A stretch of DNA of 64,000 nt from NCBI GenBank assembly GCA_964410285.1, contig CAYPFR010000001.1:186001-250000 (forward strand), given 5' to 3'. Of the stretch, positions 43,688 to 53,461 are shown in pieces (position 1 is the stretch's first letter; each line of letters opens with the position of its first letter). Source of the DNA: Fretibacter sp964410285 (GTDB taxonomy: Bacteria > Pseudomonadota > Alphaproteobacteria > Caulobacterales > Maricaulaceae). Made by a program: the position numbers and the translations under genes. The notes beneath the pieces are model-generated. The model was not told where the DNA came from, made no database searches, and saw only the letters and a program-made list of their open reading frames with translations.

Positions 43688-44811
43688 GTAATTATTCCCA
43701 AAGCGCCGCGCTGAAAGCTTTGGCGGGTATCCCTGACCCCCAATCGGGACGCGACATCATCTCGGCGGGTATGCTAGGAGAGCTTCAATTTAGCGACGGA
43801 CATCTACGCGCGATATTATTGATTGATCCCCATAGCCCTCAAATTTATGAGGCCGCGCGCCGTGAAGCTGAGATGGCGTTATCCAAATTCTCAGATGTAG
43901 AGCGCGCCAGCGTGCTTTTGACCGCGCATAAGGCCGGACCTGTTCTCAACGGACCGGCAAGCCCGCCCAGCAGCCGACCCATCTCGGGAACCCGCCGCAA
44001 GGGCAATCCCCATAAACCTCGCCGGCCCGAGGGCTATCAGGGGGATAGCCAAATCAAACATGTTATCGCCGTCAGCTCGGCCAAGGGCGGGGTGGGGAAA
44101 TCTACCGCTGCGGTTAATTTGGCGGCGGCGCTTTCCTTGCAGGGGTTAAGCGTGGGTTTGCTAGACGCCGATATTCACGGGCCAAGCGCCCCAATCTTAC
44201 TGGGGCTGAAAGGCCAGACCGCCGGCACGGAGATGGCTGCGGGGCGCAGGCTAATAACGCCGCTCACGGCTCATGGCCTTAAAGCTATGTCGATTGGATT
44301 TCTCACGCCCGATGATGGCCCGATTGTCTGGCGCGGACCCATGGTGCAGGGCGCGATTACCAAAATGTTATGGGACGTGAATTGGGGCGCCGTCGATATT
44401 TTAATTATTGATATGCCGCCCGGTACAGGCGATGCGCAGCTTGGCCTCGCTCAGGACATAAAGCCCAAAGGCGCAGTCATAATTTCAACCCCCCAAGACC
44501 TTGCATTAGCGGATGCACGCAAGGGCGTGGCTATGTTCGGCAAGGTCGACATTGAAATTCTTGGCCTAATCGAAAATATGAGCGTGTTTATCTGCGATAA
44601 CTGCGGGGAGCCCCACCATATCTTTGGCCACGGAGGGGCGCAGGCAGAAGCAAAGGCGCTCGGGATTCCCTTTTTAGGGCAAGCGCCGCTGTCTATGGCT
44701 ATACGGGAATCAGGTGATTCAGGCGTTCCGATTGCCTTGGGAGAGGGGGAGGAAGCCCAGATGTTTGCAGATATTGCCCGGCAGCTTTGGGACAGGCTTT
44801 CACAGGCCTAG
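43684..44811 (+). CDS. apbC: Mrp/NBP35-type Fe-S carrier ATPase
   Basis: This 375-residue protein has an N-terminal MIP18/DUF59-type domain (about 1-90), a P-loop with the deviant Walker A SSAKGGVGKSTAAVNLAAAL (residues about 138-157) and the CxxC motif FICDNCGEPHHIFGHGG that binds an Fe-S cluster at the dimer interface. It scaffolds or transfers [4Fe-4S] clusters to apoproteins. It is translationally coupled to ampG. Its TAG stop shares the palindrome CCTAGG with the stop of the convergent wecG-like gene. Confidence 0.94.
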   Translation: MSNYSQSAALKALAGIPDPQSGRDIISAGMLGELQFSDGHLRAILLIDPHSPQIYEAARREAEMALSKFSDVERASVLLTAHKAGPVLNGPASPPSSRPISGTRRKGNPHKPRRPEGYQGDSQIKHVIAVSSAKGGVGKSTAAVNLAAALSLQGLSVGLLDADIHGPSAPILLGLKGQTAGTEMAAGRRLITPLTAHGLKAMSIGFLTPDDGPIVWRGPMVQGAITKMLWDVNWGAVDILIIDMPPGTGDAQLGLAQDIKPKGAVIISTPQDLALADARKGVAMFGKVDIEILGLIENMSVFICDNCGEPHHIFGHGGAQAEAKALGIPFLGQAPLSMAIRESGDSGVPIALGEGEEAQMFADIARQLWDRLSQA

Positions 44812-45641
44812 GCCTTTTTGGACAGGCTCCACTTTAGCCAGATGAGCAAGATTTTCGGCCCCTCCAGCAAATAGCGTTTCCACAGGCGGCGAGGCTCCGA
44901 AATGAGTCTGTAGAGCCATTCCAACCGTCTTTTTTGCATCCACATCGGCGCGCGCTTGACCCGCCCCGTCAGAAATTCGAGGGAAGCCCCTACGCAGAGA
45001 CCAAGCCCGATACAATCGCCGCGATCAAGCGCCGCTTTGGCGACCATTTCTTGTTGCGGGCTGCCGACGCATATAAATGTGTAGCGGGCGGGATGTTCGG
45101 CAATGAACTGCGCGGCCGCTTCAATGGCGTCCGGTTTCCGGCGAAGTCCCATGGGAGGGACATGATGATTCACCTTCGTCAGGCCATAGCGCGATTTCAA
45201 ATCCTTAATGATTGTTTCATCTGCGCCAATCACGTTGATCGGTTCATTGGCGGTTATGACATTATCAAAAAGTTGCGCGGTGAGGTCCGAGCCGGGGACG
45301 GCCTTAAGCGGAATCCCCGAAAAGTTTGATAAAAGTTCCAATATGCGGGAATCGCAGACTGAAATCCAAGCGGCCTCATAAAGCGGTTTGAAGACGTCCG
45401 GTTCCTTTGAAAGGCGCACAATATGGTCCACATTTGGCGTTACAATATAGCGAAAGCCGTGGTTTTCCGTAATCCATTTACAGCGCGTGAGCGTTTGCAT
45501 CCGCGTGAGTGGGTCAAAGGTCGTACCGACAAACTCATATGAGCGGGGATTGACCCGCCAATCTATTTTGCCCTCGCGCGGCTCTGCGCGGCGGTCAACG
45601 CCGCGTGGCTGCGGAGGAATTATCTTTTTTGCTGCGCTCAT
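44808..45641 (-). CDS. WecG/TagA/CpsF family glycosyltransferase
   Basis: This 277-residue protein has the family motifs TPNVDHIVRLSKEPDV, DSRILELLSNFSG, GSDLTAQLFDNV, FICVGSPQQEMVAKAALDRG and GASLEFLTGRVKRAPMWMQK. It transfers ManNAcA, ManNAc or other sugar from a nucleotide donor to lipid-linked acceptor, so it makes surface polysaccharide or exopolysaccharide. Other polysaccharide genes are missing here, and the C-terminal hydrophobic patch is typical of membrane association. The ATG at 45641 is chosen over a TTG 5 codons earlier. There is no obvious ribosome-binding site. Confidence 0.9.
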   Translation of the reverse strand: MSAAKKIIPPQPRGVDRRAEPREGKIDWRVNPRSYEFVGTTFDPLTRMQTLTRCKWITENHGFRYIVTPNVDHIVRLSKEPDVFKPLYEAAWISVCDSRILELLSNFSGIPLKAVPGSDLTAQLFDNVITANEPINVIGADETIIKDLKSRYGLTKVNHHVPPMGLRRKPDAIEAAAQFIAEHPARYTFICVGSPQQEMVAKAALDRGDCIGLGLCVGASLEFLTGRVKRAPMWMQKRRLEWLYRLISEPRRLWKRYLLEGPKILLIWLKWSLSKKA

Positions 45642-45701
45642 TGACTCAACCCACAATATTTATTGAGGCCTCATACTATCAGCGTTTGGTTAGAATATGG
45701 T

Positions 45702-46895
45702 TTACAACACCGCCAAAATAGATTCGGCCAGTCTCGGAATATTATTTTTATTGGCGGCGGCGATATTTATCCGGCCTGAATTTGTAATATAAACCGAGTG
45801 TTTCTCGCGCAGGGCGATGGCCTGTGCTTCACTTACGGGGAGGGTTGAAAACATACCGTTCTGCGCGGCCACGGCGGCGGCCATGACCTCTCCGCCTTGC
45901 ACATTTAAGGCGTTTGAAAGCTGGGCGCGAAGACTGCGCATACGCTCGCGCATTTCTGTCAGTTCGCCGGACCAAAGCGTGCGGAGCTCGCTATCGCCCA
46001 AGATTTTCGCGACAATTGCAGCGCCGTGATCGGGCGGCATAGAAATGATCTTGCGCTGAATGGCGCCAAATTGGGTCTGTGCATTAATCGCGCTATCCAC
46101 ATCTTTGGTGAGAACGGCCGCGAGGCCAACGCGTTCACGGTAAAGGGCAAAGTTTTTAGAGCAAGAGGCGGCCAACACCAACTCTTCGCAGCTCTCCATA
46201 AGCTTGCGAAGGCCATATGTATCCTCCGCCATGCCGCGCCCAAGACCGAAATAGGCCAGATCCACAAAGGGGATAAGTCCGTTTTCAGGCAAAAATTCAG
46301 CGAGCCTATCCCACTGCGCGGGCGATAAATCTGCTCCCGTGGGATTGTGACAACAGCCATGCAAAAGCACGACATCGCCCGGCTTTGCGCCTTCCTTTAT
46401 CGCGGTTAGCATATCTTCAAAATCTACGCCCAATGTGCTGCGGTTATAATAAGGGTAGCTTTTCAGTGTGAGCCCCGCCGCGCCGATAAGCGGAATATGA
46501 TTGGCCCATGTCGGCGTTGAGACCCAAACGGCAGCCTGAGGATTGGCTTCCTTAATCAGCTCCGCGCAAAGCCGCAGCGCCCCGCTACCGCCGGCGGCTT
46601 GGGCGCTGGCCATGCGCGGTGAATAACCCTGCGCCCTCTCTTCGCCCAAAATAAGCGCCAGCATGGTTTTACGAAAAGCGGCATTGCCCACGGTTGAGAC
46701 ATAGATTTTACTGTCTTCTTCGGTCCACCATTGCTGCTCGGCCTCTTTGACGGCCCGCATGATGGGGGTGGCCCCATCCGCTGTTTTATAAACGCCGACG
46801 CCCAGATCGACTTTGTCGGGGTTTGTATCGGCTTTGGCCATTTGCATGAGATGCATAATAGCGTCAGGCGCTTTGGCGGTAAGGGCGTCAAACAT
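45702..46895 (-). CDS. tyrB: aromatic amino acid / aspartate aminotransferase (class I PLP)
   Basis: This 397-residue class I aminotransferase starts at the ATG behind GGAGG. It has the VDLGVGVYKTADGATPIM N-terminal arm, HGCCHNPTGADLSPAQW (Asn and Pro contacts), the PLP Lys in AASCSKNFALYRERVGL, and DLAYFGLGRGM. The layout matches the Iα enzymes AspC/TyrB. It exchanges amino groups between aspartate or aromatic amino acids and 2-oxoglutarate. AspC and TyrB cannot be separated by eye. It is preceded by the sterol-desaturase-like gene, 80 bases upstream. Confidence 0.9.
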   Translation of the reverse strand: MFDALTAKAPDAIMHLMQMAKADTNPDKVDLGVGVYKTADGATPIMRAVKEAEQQWWTEEDSKIYVSTVGNAAFRKTMLALILGEERAQGYSPRMASAQAAGGSGALRLCAELIKEANPQAAVWVSTPTWANHIPLIGAAGLTLKSYPYYNRSTLGVDFEDMLTAIKEGAKPGDVVLLHGCCHNPTGADLSPAQWDRLAEFLPENGLIPFVDLAYFGLGRGMAEDTYGLRKLMESCEELVLAASCSKNFALYRERVGLAAVLTKDVDSAINAQTQFGAIQRKIISMPPDHGAAIVAKILGDSELRTLWSGELTEMRERMRSLRAQLSNALNVQGGEVMAAAVAAQNGMFSTLPVSEAQAIALREKHSVYITNSGRINIAAANKNNIPRLAESILAVL

Positions 46896-46975
46896 CGGGG
46901 CCTCCAAAGAGTACGGCGTCAGGATTATCGGCGTCCGTGTTAGCTTAAGGCTGCTGGGCTGTGAAGCTTAAAGTG

Positions 46976-47800
46976 TTATTCGGCGGGGACTTTTGCAGGC
47001 TCTTCCGAGCGGCGGATAAACGGCCAGAAAAGCTGCTCGGCGGCGCTGGTCGGCGGCAGGTTCTCCACACCCATCTCTTCGGGATATTGGCGCGTGATTT
47101 TGGCCGTACCAAATAAGACGTCCCAAAAAAATAGAAGATTTCCGTAATTGCCTTTGTAATTTGTAATCCCGTCCGAGGCATATTTGCCGTGATGGGCGCT
47201 ATGGGTGGCGGGCGTGCTGATTGTGCGCTCAACAACCCACATAACCGGTGAGAGCCATTTAATTTTATAGAGCGGCGCGTCCCAGCGAATATCGGAATGC
47301 GCGCCAAAAATAACCGTCATTTTGATAACGATAAAGACGCTGTAGACCCAGCCCCCGCCCAGATAGATTAATATCCCCGACAACCATAAAGACGGCATGA
47401 GGAAATAATAAAAAATATTGTTGCGATAAACGACACGAATGGACAGATATTCCGCGTTATGGTGCGGGCGGTGAAGATTATAGAGCCACGGCGTTGAATG
47501 GGTAAGTCTATGCCACCAATATTGCGTCATATCGTCAAAGATCAAAAAGAGCGCAAAGAGCGCAAGAAAGGGCCAGTCCGCGATGATCCCTCTCGCCTCG
47601 GGCATGATCGCAAGGCCCGCAGCAAAGGCGAGTGCCATAATAAAGGGCTGGGTGAAACCGGTTAAAACAATGGTCCCGATGACCTCGACAAGGCCGTCGC
47701 CTTTGATTTGCCCTTTTTTTGAAAAAAACGAGGTGAAAATAATCTCAAGGATAATAAAGCCAATGAAAATGGCTAAAATCAGCAGTAATTCAGGTGCCAT
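46976..47800 (-). CDS. sterol desaturase / fatty acid hydroxylase family protein
   Basis: This 274-residue membrane protein has four hydrophobic segments and the diiron His-box pattern of the family: HRLTHSTPWLYNLHRPHH (HxxxH and HxxHH elements), and the third box SAHHGKYAS. An AGGAGGTCTC site precedes the ATG. Family members oxidise membrane lipids, for example carotenoids, sterols, ornithine lipids or fatty acids. The substrate is not apparent. It stands where truB is common in relatives of the nusA-infB-rbfA block. Confidence 0.88.
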   Translation of the reverse strand: MAPELLLILAIFIGFIILEIIFTSFFSKKGQIKGDGLVEVIGTIVLTGFTQPFIMALAFAAGLAIMPEARGIIADWPFLALFALFLIFDDMTQYWWHRLTHSTPWLYNLHRPHHNAEYLSIRVVYRNNIFYYFLMPSLWLSGILIYLGGGWVYSVFIVIKMTVIFGAHSDIRWDAPLYKIKWLSPVMWVVERTISTPATHSAHHGKYASDGITNYKGNYGNLLFFWDVLFGTAKITRQYPEEMGVENLPPTSAAEQLFWPFIRRSEEPAKVPAE

Positions 47801-47875
47801 GAGACCTCCTATCCTGCTGATTACTTAGCAATCGGCGCGCGGGGTGACTGTCAGGAAATAGACAATCGCGCGGGT

Positions 47876-48259
47876 CTATTCCGCCTCAAGGTCCTGTTTG
47901 ATATGGGGCTGCTGCAAGAGCTTTTGCATGTCTTGTGCCGTCTCAAAGCTCTCATCGACCACAAAGCGCAGGGCGGGTGTGGATTTCATTTCCATTTCTT
48001 TACCAAGCCGCCCGCGCAGAAATTTACTGGCCCGATTCAGAGATTTGACCAATGCTGCATCATCTCCCCCGCCGAGCCGCGCCGCATAGCAGATCGCATG
48101 TTTCAGATCGGGGCTAACCCGCACTTCGGAAATCGTGACCGAGACACCTTGTAGCTCGGGATCGCGGAAATGTTCCTTGGCGATAATTTCGGCCAGCATC
48201 CTGCGGATAAGTTCGCCGGCCTTGAGCATGCGCTGGGAGGGCGCTTTATGTTTACTCAC
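47876..48259 (-). CDS. rbfA: ribosome-binding factor A
   Basis: This 127-residue KH-fold protein helps 16S rRNA maturation of the 30S subunit. QRMLKAGELIRRMLAEIIAK and VTISEVRVSPDLKHAICYAA are the family signature. It follows infB by 38 bases and ends the block of rimP-nusA-ylxR-infB-rbfA. Confidence 0.95.
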   Translation of the reverse strand: MSKHKAPSQRMLKAGELIRRMLAEIIAKEHFRDPELQGVSVTISEVRVSPDLKHAICYAARLGGGDDAALVKSLNRASKFLRGRLGKEMEMKSTPALRFVVDESFETAQDMQKLLQQPHIKQDLEAE

Positions 48260-48297
48260 GGCAAAGCTCGCCAGCGTGCGTGCCCAAATGCATAGAG

Positions 48298-50856
48298 TTA
48301 ATCAAGCTTGCGCTCAATCATCTCGACGGTGAAGCATTCGATTTGATCGCCTTTGCGTAGGTCTTCATAATTTTCAAAGGCCATACCGCATTCCATACCG
48401 GCTTGAACTTTTTCAACCTCGTCCTTAAACCGTTTCAGCGTGCTGAGCATGCCTTCATGGATCACAACATCATCGCGCAGCAAACGCACGCCAGAGCCGC
48501 GCTCCACCCGTCCTTCGGTAATCTTACAGCCTGCGATATTGCCGACTTTAGAAATGTTAAAGACCTGAAGAATTTCCGCATAGCCGATAAAGGTCTCGCG
48601 GCGCTCAGGCGCAAGCATTCCCGATAGCACACCTTTAACGTCGTCGATCAGGTCATAGATTACAGAATAATAACGGATTTCCACGCCTTCGCTCTCGGCC
48701 ATATCTTTGGCGCGGCGGTTAGGCCGCACATTAAAAGCGAGGATTGGCGCTTCGGAGGCTTTGGCGAGAAGAACATCGGATTCCGAGATTGCGCCAGCGG
48801 CGCCGTGAATGACGCGGCACTTAACTTCGTCATTACCCGCGCCTTCAACGGAGGCCTTGATTGCTTCGACAGACCCCTGCACGTCGCCTTTAACAAGGAC
48901 AGGCATTTCGGAGACGGTTTTATCCGCCAGCTTGGCCATCATCATTTCCATACTTGCCATCGCAGACGGGGTGACGCTGCTGGCTTTTTTGATCTCGCGC
49001 TCGCGGTAATCTGTAATTTCCCGGGCTTTAGACTCGCTCTCGACTACGGCGAATGGCTCACCCGGCGCGGGTGCACCGTTAAAGCCCATGACCTCAACGG
49101 GGGTTGAAGGCTCCGCGCCTTTGACGGCTGCGCCGCGCTCATCGGTCATGGCTTTCACCTTGCCCCAATATTGGCCGGCCACAATAATGTCGCCGCGCTT
49201 TAGGACGCCGCGTTTCACAAGCACTGTTGCCACAGAGCCCCGGCCCTTTTCCACTTTACTCTCGACGATTAGGCCATCAGCCTTTCTGTCGGGATTGGCT
49301 TTCAGGTCCATGAGCTCAGCTTGGAGGGTAATCGCCTCAACCAGGTTATCCAGCCCTGTTTTTTCTTTCGCCGAAACATGGACCGACTGTGTTTCGCCGG
49401 ACATGCTTTCGGTGATAATTTCATGCTGCAACAGCTCTGTTTCGATCTTAAGGGCATCGGCCTCATAGGTGTCCATCTTGTTGACGGCAACAATGATCGG
49501 CGTTCCGGCCGCTTTGGCGTGTTTGATGGATTCAATCGTTTGAGGTTTCACGCCATCATCAGCGGCGACGACAAGGATCACAATATCCACGGCCTGCGCG
49601 CCGCGCGTACGCATGGCGGAAAATGCCGCATGGCCGGGCGTATCCAAAACGGTGATTTTCGCTCCGCCCTTTAGCTGTAGTTGATAGGCGCCGATGTGCT
49701 GGGTGATGCCGCCGGCTTCGCCGCCCGCCACGTCGGTTGTGCGCAGGGCATCCAGAAGCGAGGTCTTGCCGTGATCGACATGGCCCATAATCGCAATGAC
49801 AGGCGGACGCGGCTTTTGTTTGCTCTCGTCCTCATCATCATCAGCGAGAATGAAGTTATCTTCCACATCGGCTTCAGCAACGCGCTTGACGGTATGACCG
49901 AAATCTTCCGCAATAAGCTGCGCTGTATCCGCGTCAAGCACGTCATTAATCTGGAGCATATCGCCTTGTTTCATGAGATATTTGACCACGTCGGAGGCGC
50001 GCTCTGCCATGCGGTTGGCCAAATCACCCACGGTGATGACCTCGGGGATTGTCACCTCGCGGGAAATTTTACCCGAATCTGTTTGTCCGCTTTTTTGGCG
50101 TTCTTTCTCGCGCTCGCGCGCGCGGCGTACAGACGCAAGTGAGCGTTGACGTTCTTCATTACCCGCAAGGGCTGATACAATTGTCAGCTTGCCGCGGCGG
50201 CGGCCACTATCGCCGCCCCGCCCCGAACGGCTGGGTTTGGTCGGGCCACTGTTTCTTTGTTTTTTGATACGTCCGCCGGCCTTCTCAAGCTCGGTCATTT
50301 CCTTTTCCGCTTTCGCCTTGCGCTCATTATCGATTTCACGCTCGGGCTGCGGGCGGCGGGTTTTCTGCGCTTCCTCCGCTTGGCGCTCTGCTTCTTCCGC
50401 TTCCATGCGGCGCAGCTCTGCCTCCTCCTCGGCAATTTTTTTCTTGCGCAGGATTTCTTTCTCCTCGTCCATACGGCGCTTACGCTCCGCTTCTTCGACA
50501 AGGCGCTGCTGCTCGCGCGCGGATTGTTCGGTTACCGCAGATTTCACCGCATTCTGACGCTTGATATATTCTGCCTTGGATAGGCCGAGTTTTTTGGCGG
50601 CCTCGGCGACTTCATCAACTGTGACTTGCGGACGGGACGGCGCAGGGCCGCTCGGGGCTTTGGGCGGCGGGGTAGAGCCTTTTACCGGCGCAGGTTTAAC
50701 CATAGGCTTAACGCCCGGTCCGCCAACAATGCGGCGCTTCTTCGTTTCGACAACGACCTGCTTTGAGCGGCCGCCAGAGAAGTTCTGTCTTACCGTGCCG
50801 GCTCCTTTGCCAAGGGAAAGCGGTTTGCGTTTCGGTTTATCGTTCGTATCGGTCAT
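48298..50856 (-). CDS. infB: translation initiation factor IF-2
   Basis: This 852-residue GTPase has an N-terminal IF-2-associated segment (KRKPLSLGKGAGTVRQNFSG), a long charged Glu/Arg/Lys coiled stretch (110-250), then IF2_N and the G domain with VAIMGHVDHGKTSLLD-type P-loop (VIAIMGHVDHGKTSLLDA, about residue 355), DTPGHAAF and NKMD, followed by domains II, III and IV. It positions initiator fMet-tRNA on the 30S subunit. Alphaproteobacterial IF-2 N-terminal segments have this form. It follows ylxR by 104 bases. Confidence 0.98.
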   Translation of the reverse strand: MTDTNDKPKRKPLSLGKGAGTVRQNFSGGRSKQVVVETKKRRIVGGPGVKPMVKPAPVKGSTPPPKAPSGPAPSRPQVTVDEVAEAAKKLGLSKAEYIKRQNAVKSAVTEQSAREQQRLVEEAERKRRMDEEKEILRKKKIAEEEAELRRMEAEEAERQAEEAQKTRRPQPEREIDNERKAKAEKEMTELEKAGGRIKKQRNSGPTKPSRSGRGGDSGRRRGKLTIVSALAGNEERQRSLASVRRAREREKERQKSGQTDSGKISREVTIPEVITVGDLANRMAERASDVVKYLMKQGDMLQINDVLDADTAQLIAEDFGHTVKRVAEADVEDNFILADDDEDESKQKPRPPVIAIMGHVDHGKTSLLDALRTTDVAGGEAGGITQHIGAYQLQLKGGAKITVLDTPGHAAFSAMRTRGAQAVDIVILVVAADDGVKPQTIESIKHAKAAGTPIIVAVNKMDTYEADALKIETELLQHEIITESMSGETQSVHVSAKEKTGLDNLVEAITLQAELMDLKANPDRKADGLIVESKVEKGRGSVATVLVKRGVLKRGDIIVAGQYWGKVKAMTDERGAAVKGAEPSTPVEVMGFNGAPAPGEPFAVVESESKAREITDYREREIKKASSVTPSAMASMEMMMAKLADKTVSEMPVLVKGDVQGSVEAIKASVEGAGNDEVKCRVIHGAAGAISESDVLLAKASEAPILAFNVRPNRRAKDMAESEGVEIRYYSVIYDLIDDVKGVLSGMLAPERRETFIGYAEILQVFNISKVGNIAGCKITEGRVERGSGVRLLRDDVVIHEGMLSTLKRFKDEVEKVQAGMECGMAFENYEDLRKGDQIECFTVEMIERKLD

Positions 50857-50960
50857 GTTCTGTCCTGTCGCCGGGTCATAAGTCCGGCTGTGTGTTATTG
50901 CAGTCTACCCCTAAATGAGGGCATTTTGCAAAGTCGCCGTAACCTAGCGACCTTGCGGAG

Positions 50961-51773
50961 TTATTCAACAGTCAATCCCGCGCAATTGGGGATTCTTTTG
51001 GGATGGCTTTTCCCTCTGGCGGGGAAAATATTTTCGCTTTCATGGGCGCTATCAACCCAGCCTTGCGGGATGAGCTCGGCAAAGCCCGCATAGCGCGCGG
51101 CCAGCGCAGTAAATGACTTCGCTAGCGGTCCGGGCGGCAGGGCCATGTGGACTACGCTATCGCGGCCAACTGCGCGGGCAAGCTGCGCGTTATCAAAGCA
51201 GCCCATGACGCGGGGCAGGGGCATTTCCAGCTCTCTGGCGACAGCCTTTGAGAGGGTTCTTATTTTGCTACGCCCGTCCTCTGACCCGTCCTTGGCCTCT
51301 ATGCGCCAAGCGATTTTTCCGCTGCCGGCCGCCGCTTTAACCTGATCATAGCCGATATGGATGTGGCCCGATTTTCGCGCCATTGCCAAAAGCCCGAGCA
51401 AGCGCTGCGCCAATAGCTTCTGTGTTTGCGCCGCCAGATCAGGCGGAGTGTTTGCCTTGGTTTTGAACCCGCGCGAAAAAGCACCGGATTTAAGTGCCTC
51501 CGCTATATCCTCCGGGCTTGCGCTCACCCAGACCCCGCGCCCCGGAAGTTTGCCGAGAATATCGGGCACAACTGCCCCGTCAGGCCGAAGGACAAACCGG
51601 ATCATCTCATCGATATGGCGTACCTCGCCCCGCGCCGCGCATTTTCGCTCTCGCCCTTTGTGGCCGCGTTTATCCGCACCTTTACGCAGGACGGCGTCTT
51701 CACCCGCTTCGGGGGCGCTGTCGGCGGCCAATTTATTTGGGCCGGAATATGTGTCTGACGCCGATATGGTCAA
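50961..51773 (-). CDS. YlxR/L7Ae-type RNA-binding protein
   Basis: This 270-residue protein has a YlxR (DUF448) domain (residues about 40-125: RKCAARGEVRHIDEMIRFV, PGRGVWVS) and an L7Ae/L30e-type domain after (ARKSGHIHIGYDQVKAAAGS). Two-domain YlxR proteins in this locus are usual in alphaproteobacteria. The start appears to be TTG (51773), because no ATG lies before the conserved region; the next in-frame ATG would delete the conserved domain. It is 20 bases downstream of nusA. RNA partner unknown. Confidence 0.88.
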   Translation of the reverse strand: MTISASDTYSGPNKLAADSAPEAGEDAVLRKGADKRGHKGRERKCAARGEVRHIDEMIRFVLRPDGAVVPDILGKLPGRGVWVSASPEDIAEALKSGAFSRGFKTKANTPPDLAAQTQKLLAQRLLGLLAMARKSGHIHIGYDQVKAAAGSGKIAWRIEAKDGSEDGRSKIRTLSKAVARELEMPLPRVMGCFDNAQLARAVGRDSVVHMALPPGPLAKSFTALAARYAGFAELIPQGWVDSAHESENIFPARGKSHPKRIPNCAGLTVE

Positions 51774-51793
51774 GATCGAGAGCGTATTCCCGA

Positions 51794-53452
51794 TTAAGAG
51801 AATACATCCTCCGCTGTTAGAACGGCTTCGCCGTCTTCTGTCTCGGCCTGCGCGTCTTCCGGCATGTCCTCGGCCTCAGGGATAAGGGCCGCAGCGTCAA
51901 TCCAGCCGGCTTTTACACGGGCCTGCATAATCAGCATTGTCGCATCTGGCTCGGAGAGTTTAAAGCTCTCAAGAATGCCCTCTTCATGGATCTTCTCGCC
52001 GTTTTTATATTCCGTGTAACCGCGCAGATCATCGGGAATCAGCCCGGCAACATCCTCCACGGTAAGGACTTCATTTTTACCAAAAGCCACTGCCATTGGC
52101 AGGGTCACGCCTTCAATCTCAAGGACGCCGTCCTCAACGCCAGCGGCCTTGCGCTCTGCGTCTTGTTCTTGGGCTTGTTTTTCCAGATATTCGCGCGCTC
52201 GGGCTTGTAGCTCCTGCGCGGTTTCTTCATCAAAACCTTCAATGGTGGACAGTTCTGATAGTTCGACATAGCCGACCTCTTCCATGCTTTGGAACCCTTC
52301 CGAGACCAGCAATTGCGCGATCATTTCATCGACATCCAGACCCGCGATAAAGAGTTCGGAGCGTTCAGCAAATTCTTTCTGGCGGCGCTCGGATTCCTGT
52401 TCTTCGGTCATAATATCAATGCCCCAACCCGAGAGCTGTGAGGCGAGGCGCACATTTTGTCCGCGCCGGCCAATGGCGAGGGATAATTGCTCATCAGGGA
52501 CGACAACTTCGATCCGGTTTTCATCTTGATCGAGAACAACTTTGGTCACTTCTGCGGGCTGCAAGGCATTAACGATGAAACTCGCCGCGTCTTCTGTCCA
52601 CGGGATAATATCAATGCGCTCACCCTGAAGTTCGTTGACGACGGCCTGAACGCGGGAGCCGCGCATACCAACGCAGGCCCCAACAGGGTCAATCGAACCG
52701 TCATTAGAGTAAACCGCGATCTTTGCGCGCGATCCCGGGTCGCGGGCCACCGCCACGATCTGGATGATGCCTTCATAGACCTCGGGCACTTCTTGGGAGA
52801 AGAGCGCTGCCATAAATTCTGGTGCCGAGCGCGAGAGGAAAATCTGGCTGCCGCGCGGCTCTTCGCGCACATCCAAAATATAGGCGCGAATCCGATCCCC
52901 GTTTTTCACATTTTCCCGCGGCAAGGTCTGGTCGCGGCGGATAACGCCTTCAGCGCGGCCTAGATCGACAATGATATGACCATATTCCACGCGCTTGACG
53001 ATGCCGTTAATGATCTCGCCAATGCGGTCTTTATATTCAAGATATTGACGCGCGCGTTCGGCTTCGCGCACTTTTTGCATAATGACCTGCTTGGCCATCT
53101 GGCTTTGGACGCGGCCAAATTCAATGGGCGGCAGAGGCGTTGTAATCTCAAAGCCGATTTCCGCTTCGGGATGATCAAGCTTGGCGGTCGCCAGATTGGT
53201 CTGCGTAGATTCGTTCTCTAGCTCTTCATCCTCGACAACCGTGACGACGCGGGTAAGAGCCATTTCGCCCGAGACCGGATCCAGCCGGGCGCGAATATCA
53301 AGTTCGCTGCCATAGCGCAGGCGCGCCGCTTTCTGAATGGCCTCTTCGATGGCGCCCAGAACGATAGCTTTATCGATATTTTTTTCTTGCGCGACTGCCC
53401 CTGCGATTTGCAGAAGTTCGAGTTTATTTGCACTAATAGCTGACGTGGCCAT
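51794..53452 (-). CDS. nusA: transcription termination/antitermination factor NusA
   Basis: This 552-residue protein has the N-terminal RNA-polymerase-binding domain, S1 domain (residues about 135-200), KH1-KH2 (IDPVGACVGMRGSRVQAVVN and QLSLAIGRRGQNVRLASQLS) and a C-terminal region with paired HhH-like repeats and an acidic tail that suits the alphaproteobacterial form. It lies 9 bases after rimP and is translated in the same operon. Confidence 0.97.
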   Translation of the reverse strand: MATSAISANKLELLQIAGAVAQEKNIDKAIVLGAIEEAIQKAARLRYGSELDIRARLDPVSGEMALTRVVTVVEDEELENESTQTNLATAKLDHPEAEIGFEITTPLPPIEFGRVQSQMAKQVIMQKVREAERARQYLEYKDRIGEIINGIVKRVEYGHIIVDLGRAEGVIRRDQTLPRENVKNGDRIRAYILDVREEPRGSQIFLSRSAPEFMAALFSQEVPEVYEGIIQIVAVARDPGSRAKIAVYSNDGSIDPVGACVGMRGSRVQAVVNELQGERIDIIPWTEDAASFIVNALQPAEVTKVVLDQDENRIEVVVPDEQLSLAIGRRGQNVRLASQLSGWGIDIMTEEQESERRQKEFAERSELFIAGLDVDEMIAQLLVSEGFQSMEEVGYVELSELSTIEGFDEETAQELQARAREYLEKQAQEQDAERKAAGVEDGVLEIEGVTLPMAVAFGKNEVLTVEDVAGLIPDDLRGYTEYKNGEKIHEEGILESFKLSEPDATMLIMQARVKAGWIDAAALIPEAEDMPEDAQAETEDGEAVLTAEDVFS

Positions 53453-53461
53453 AAGGGTCTC

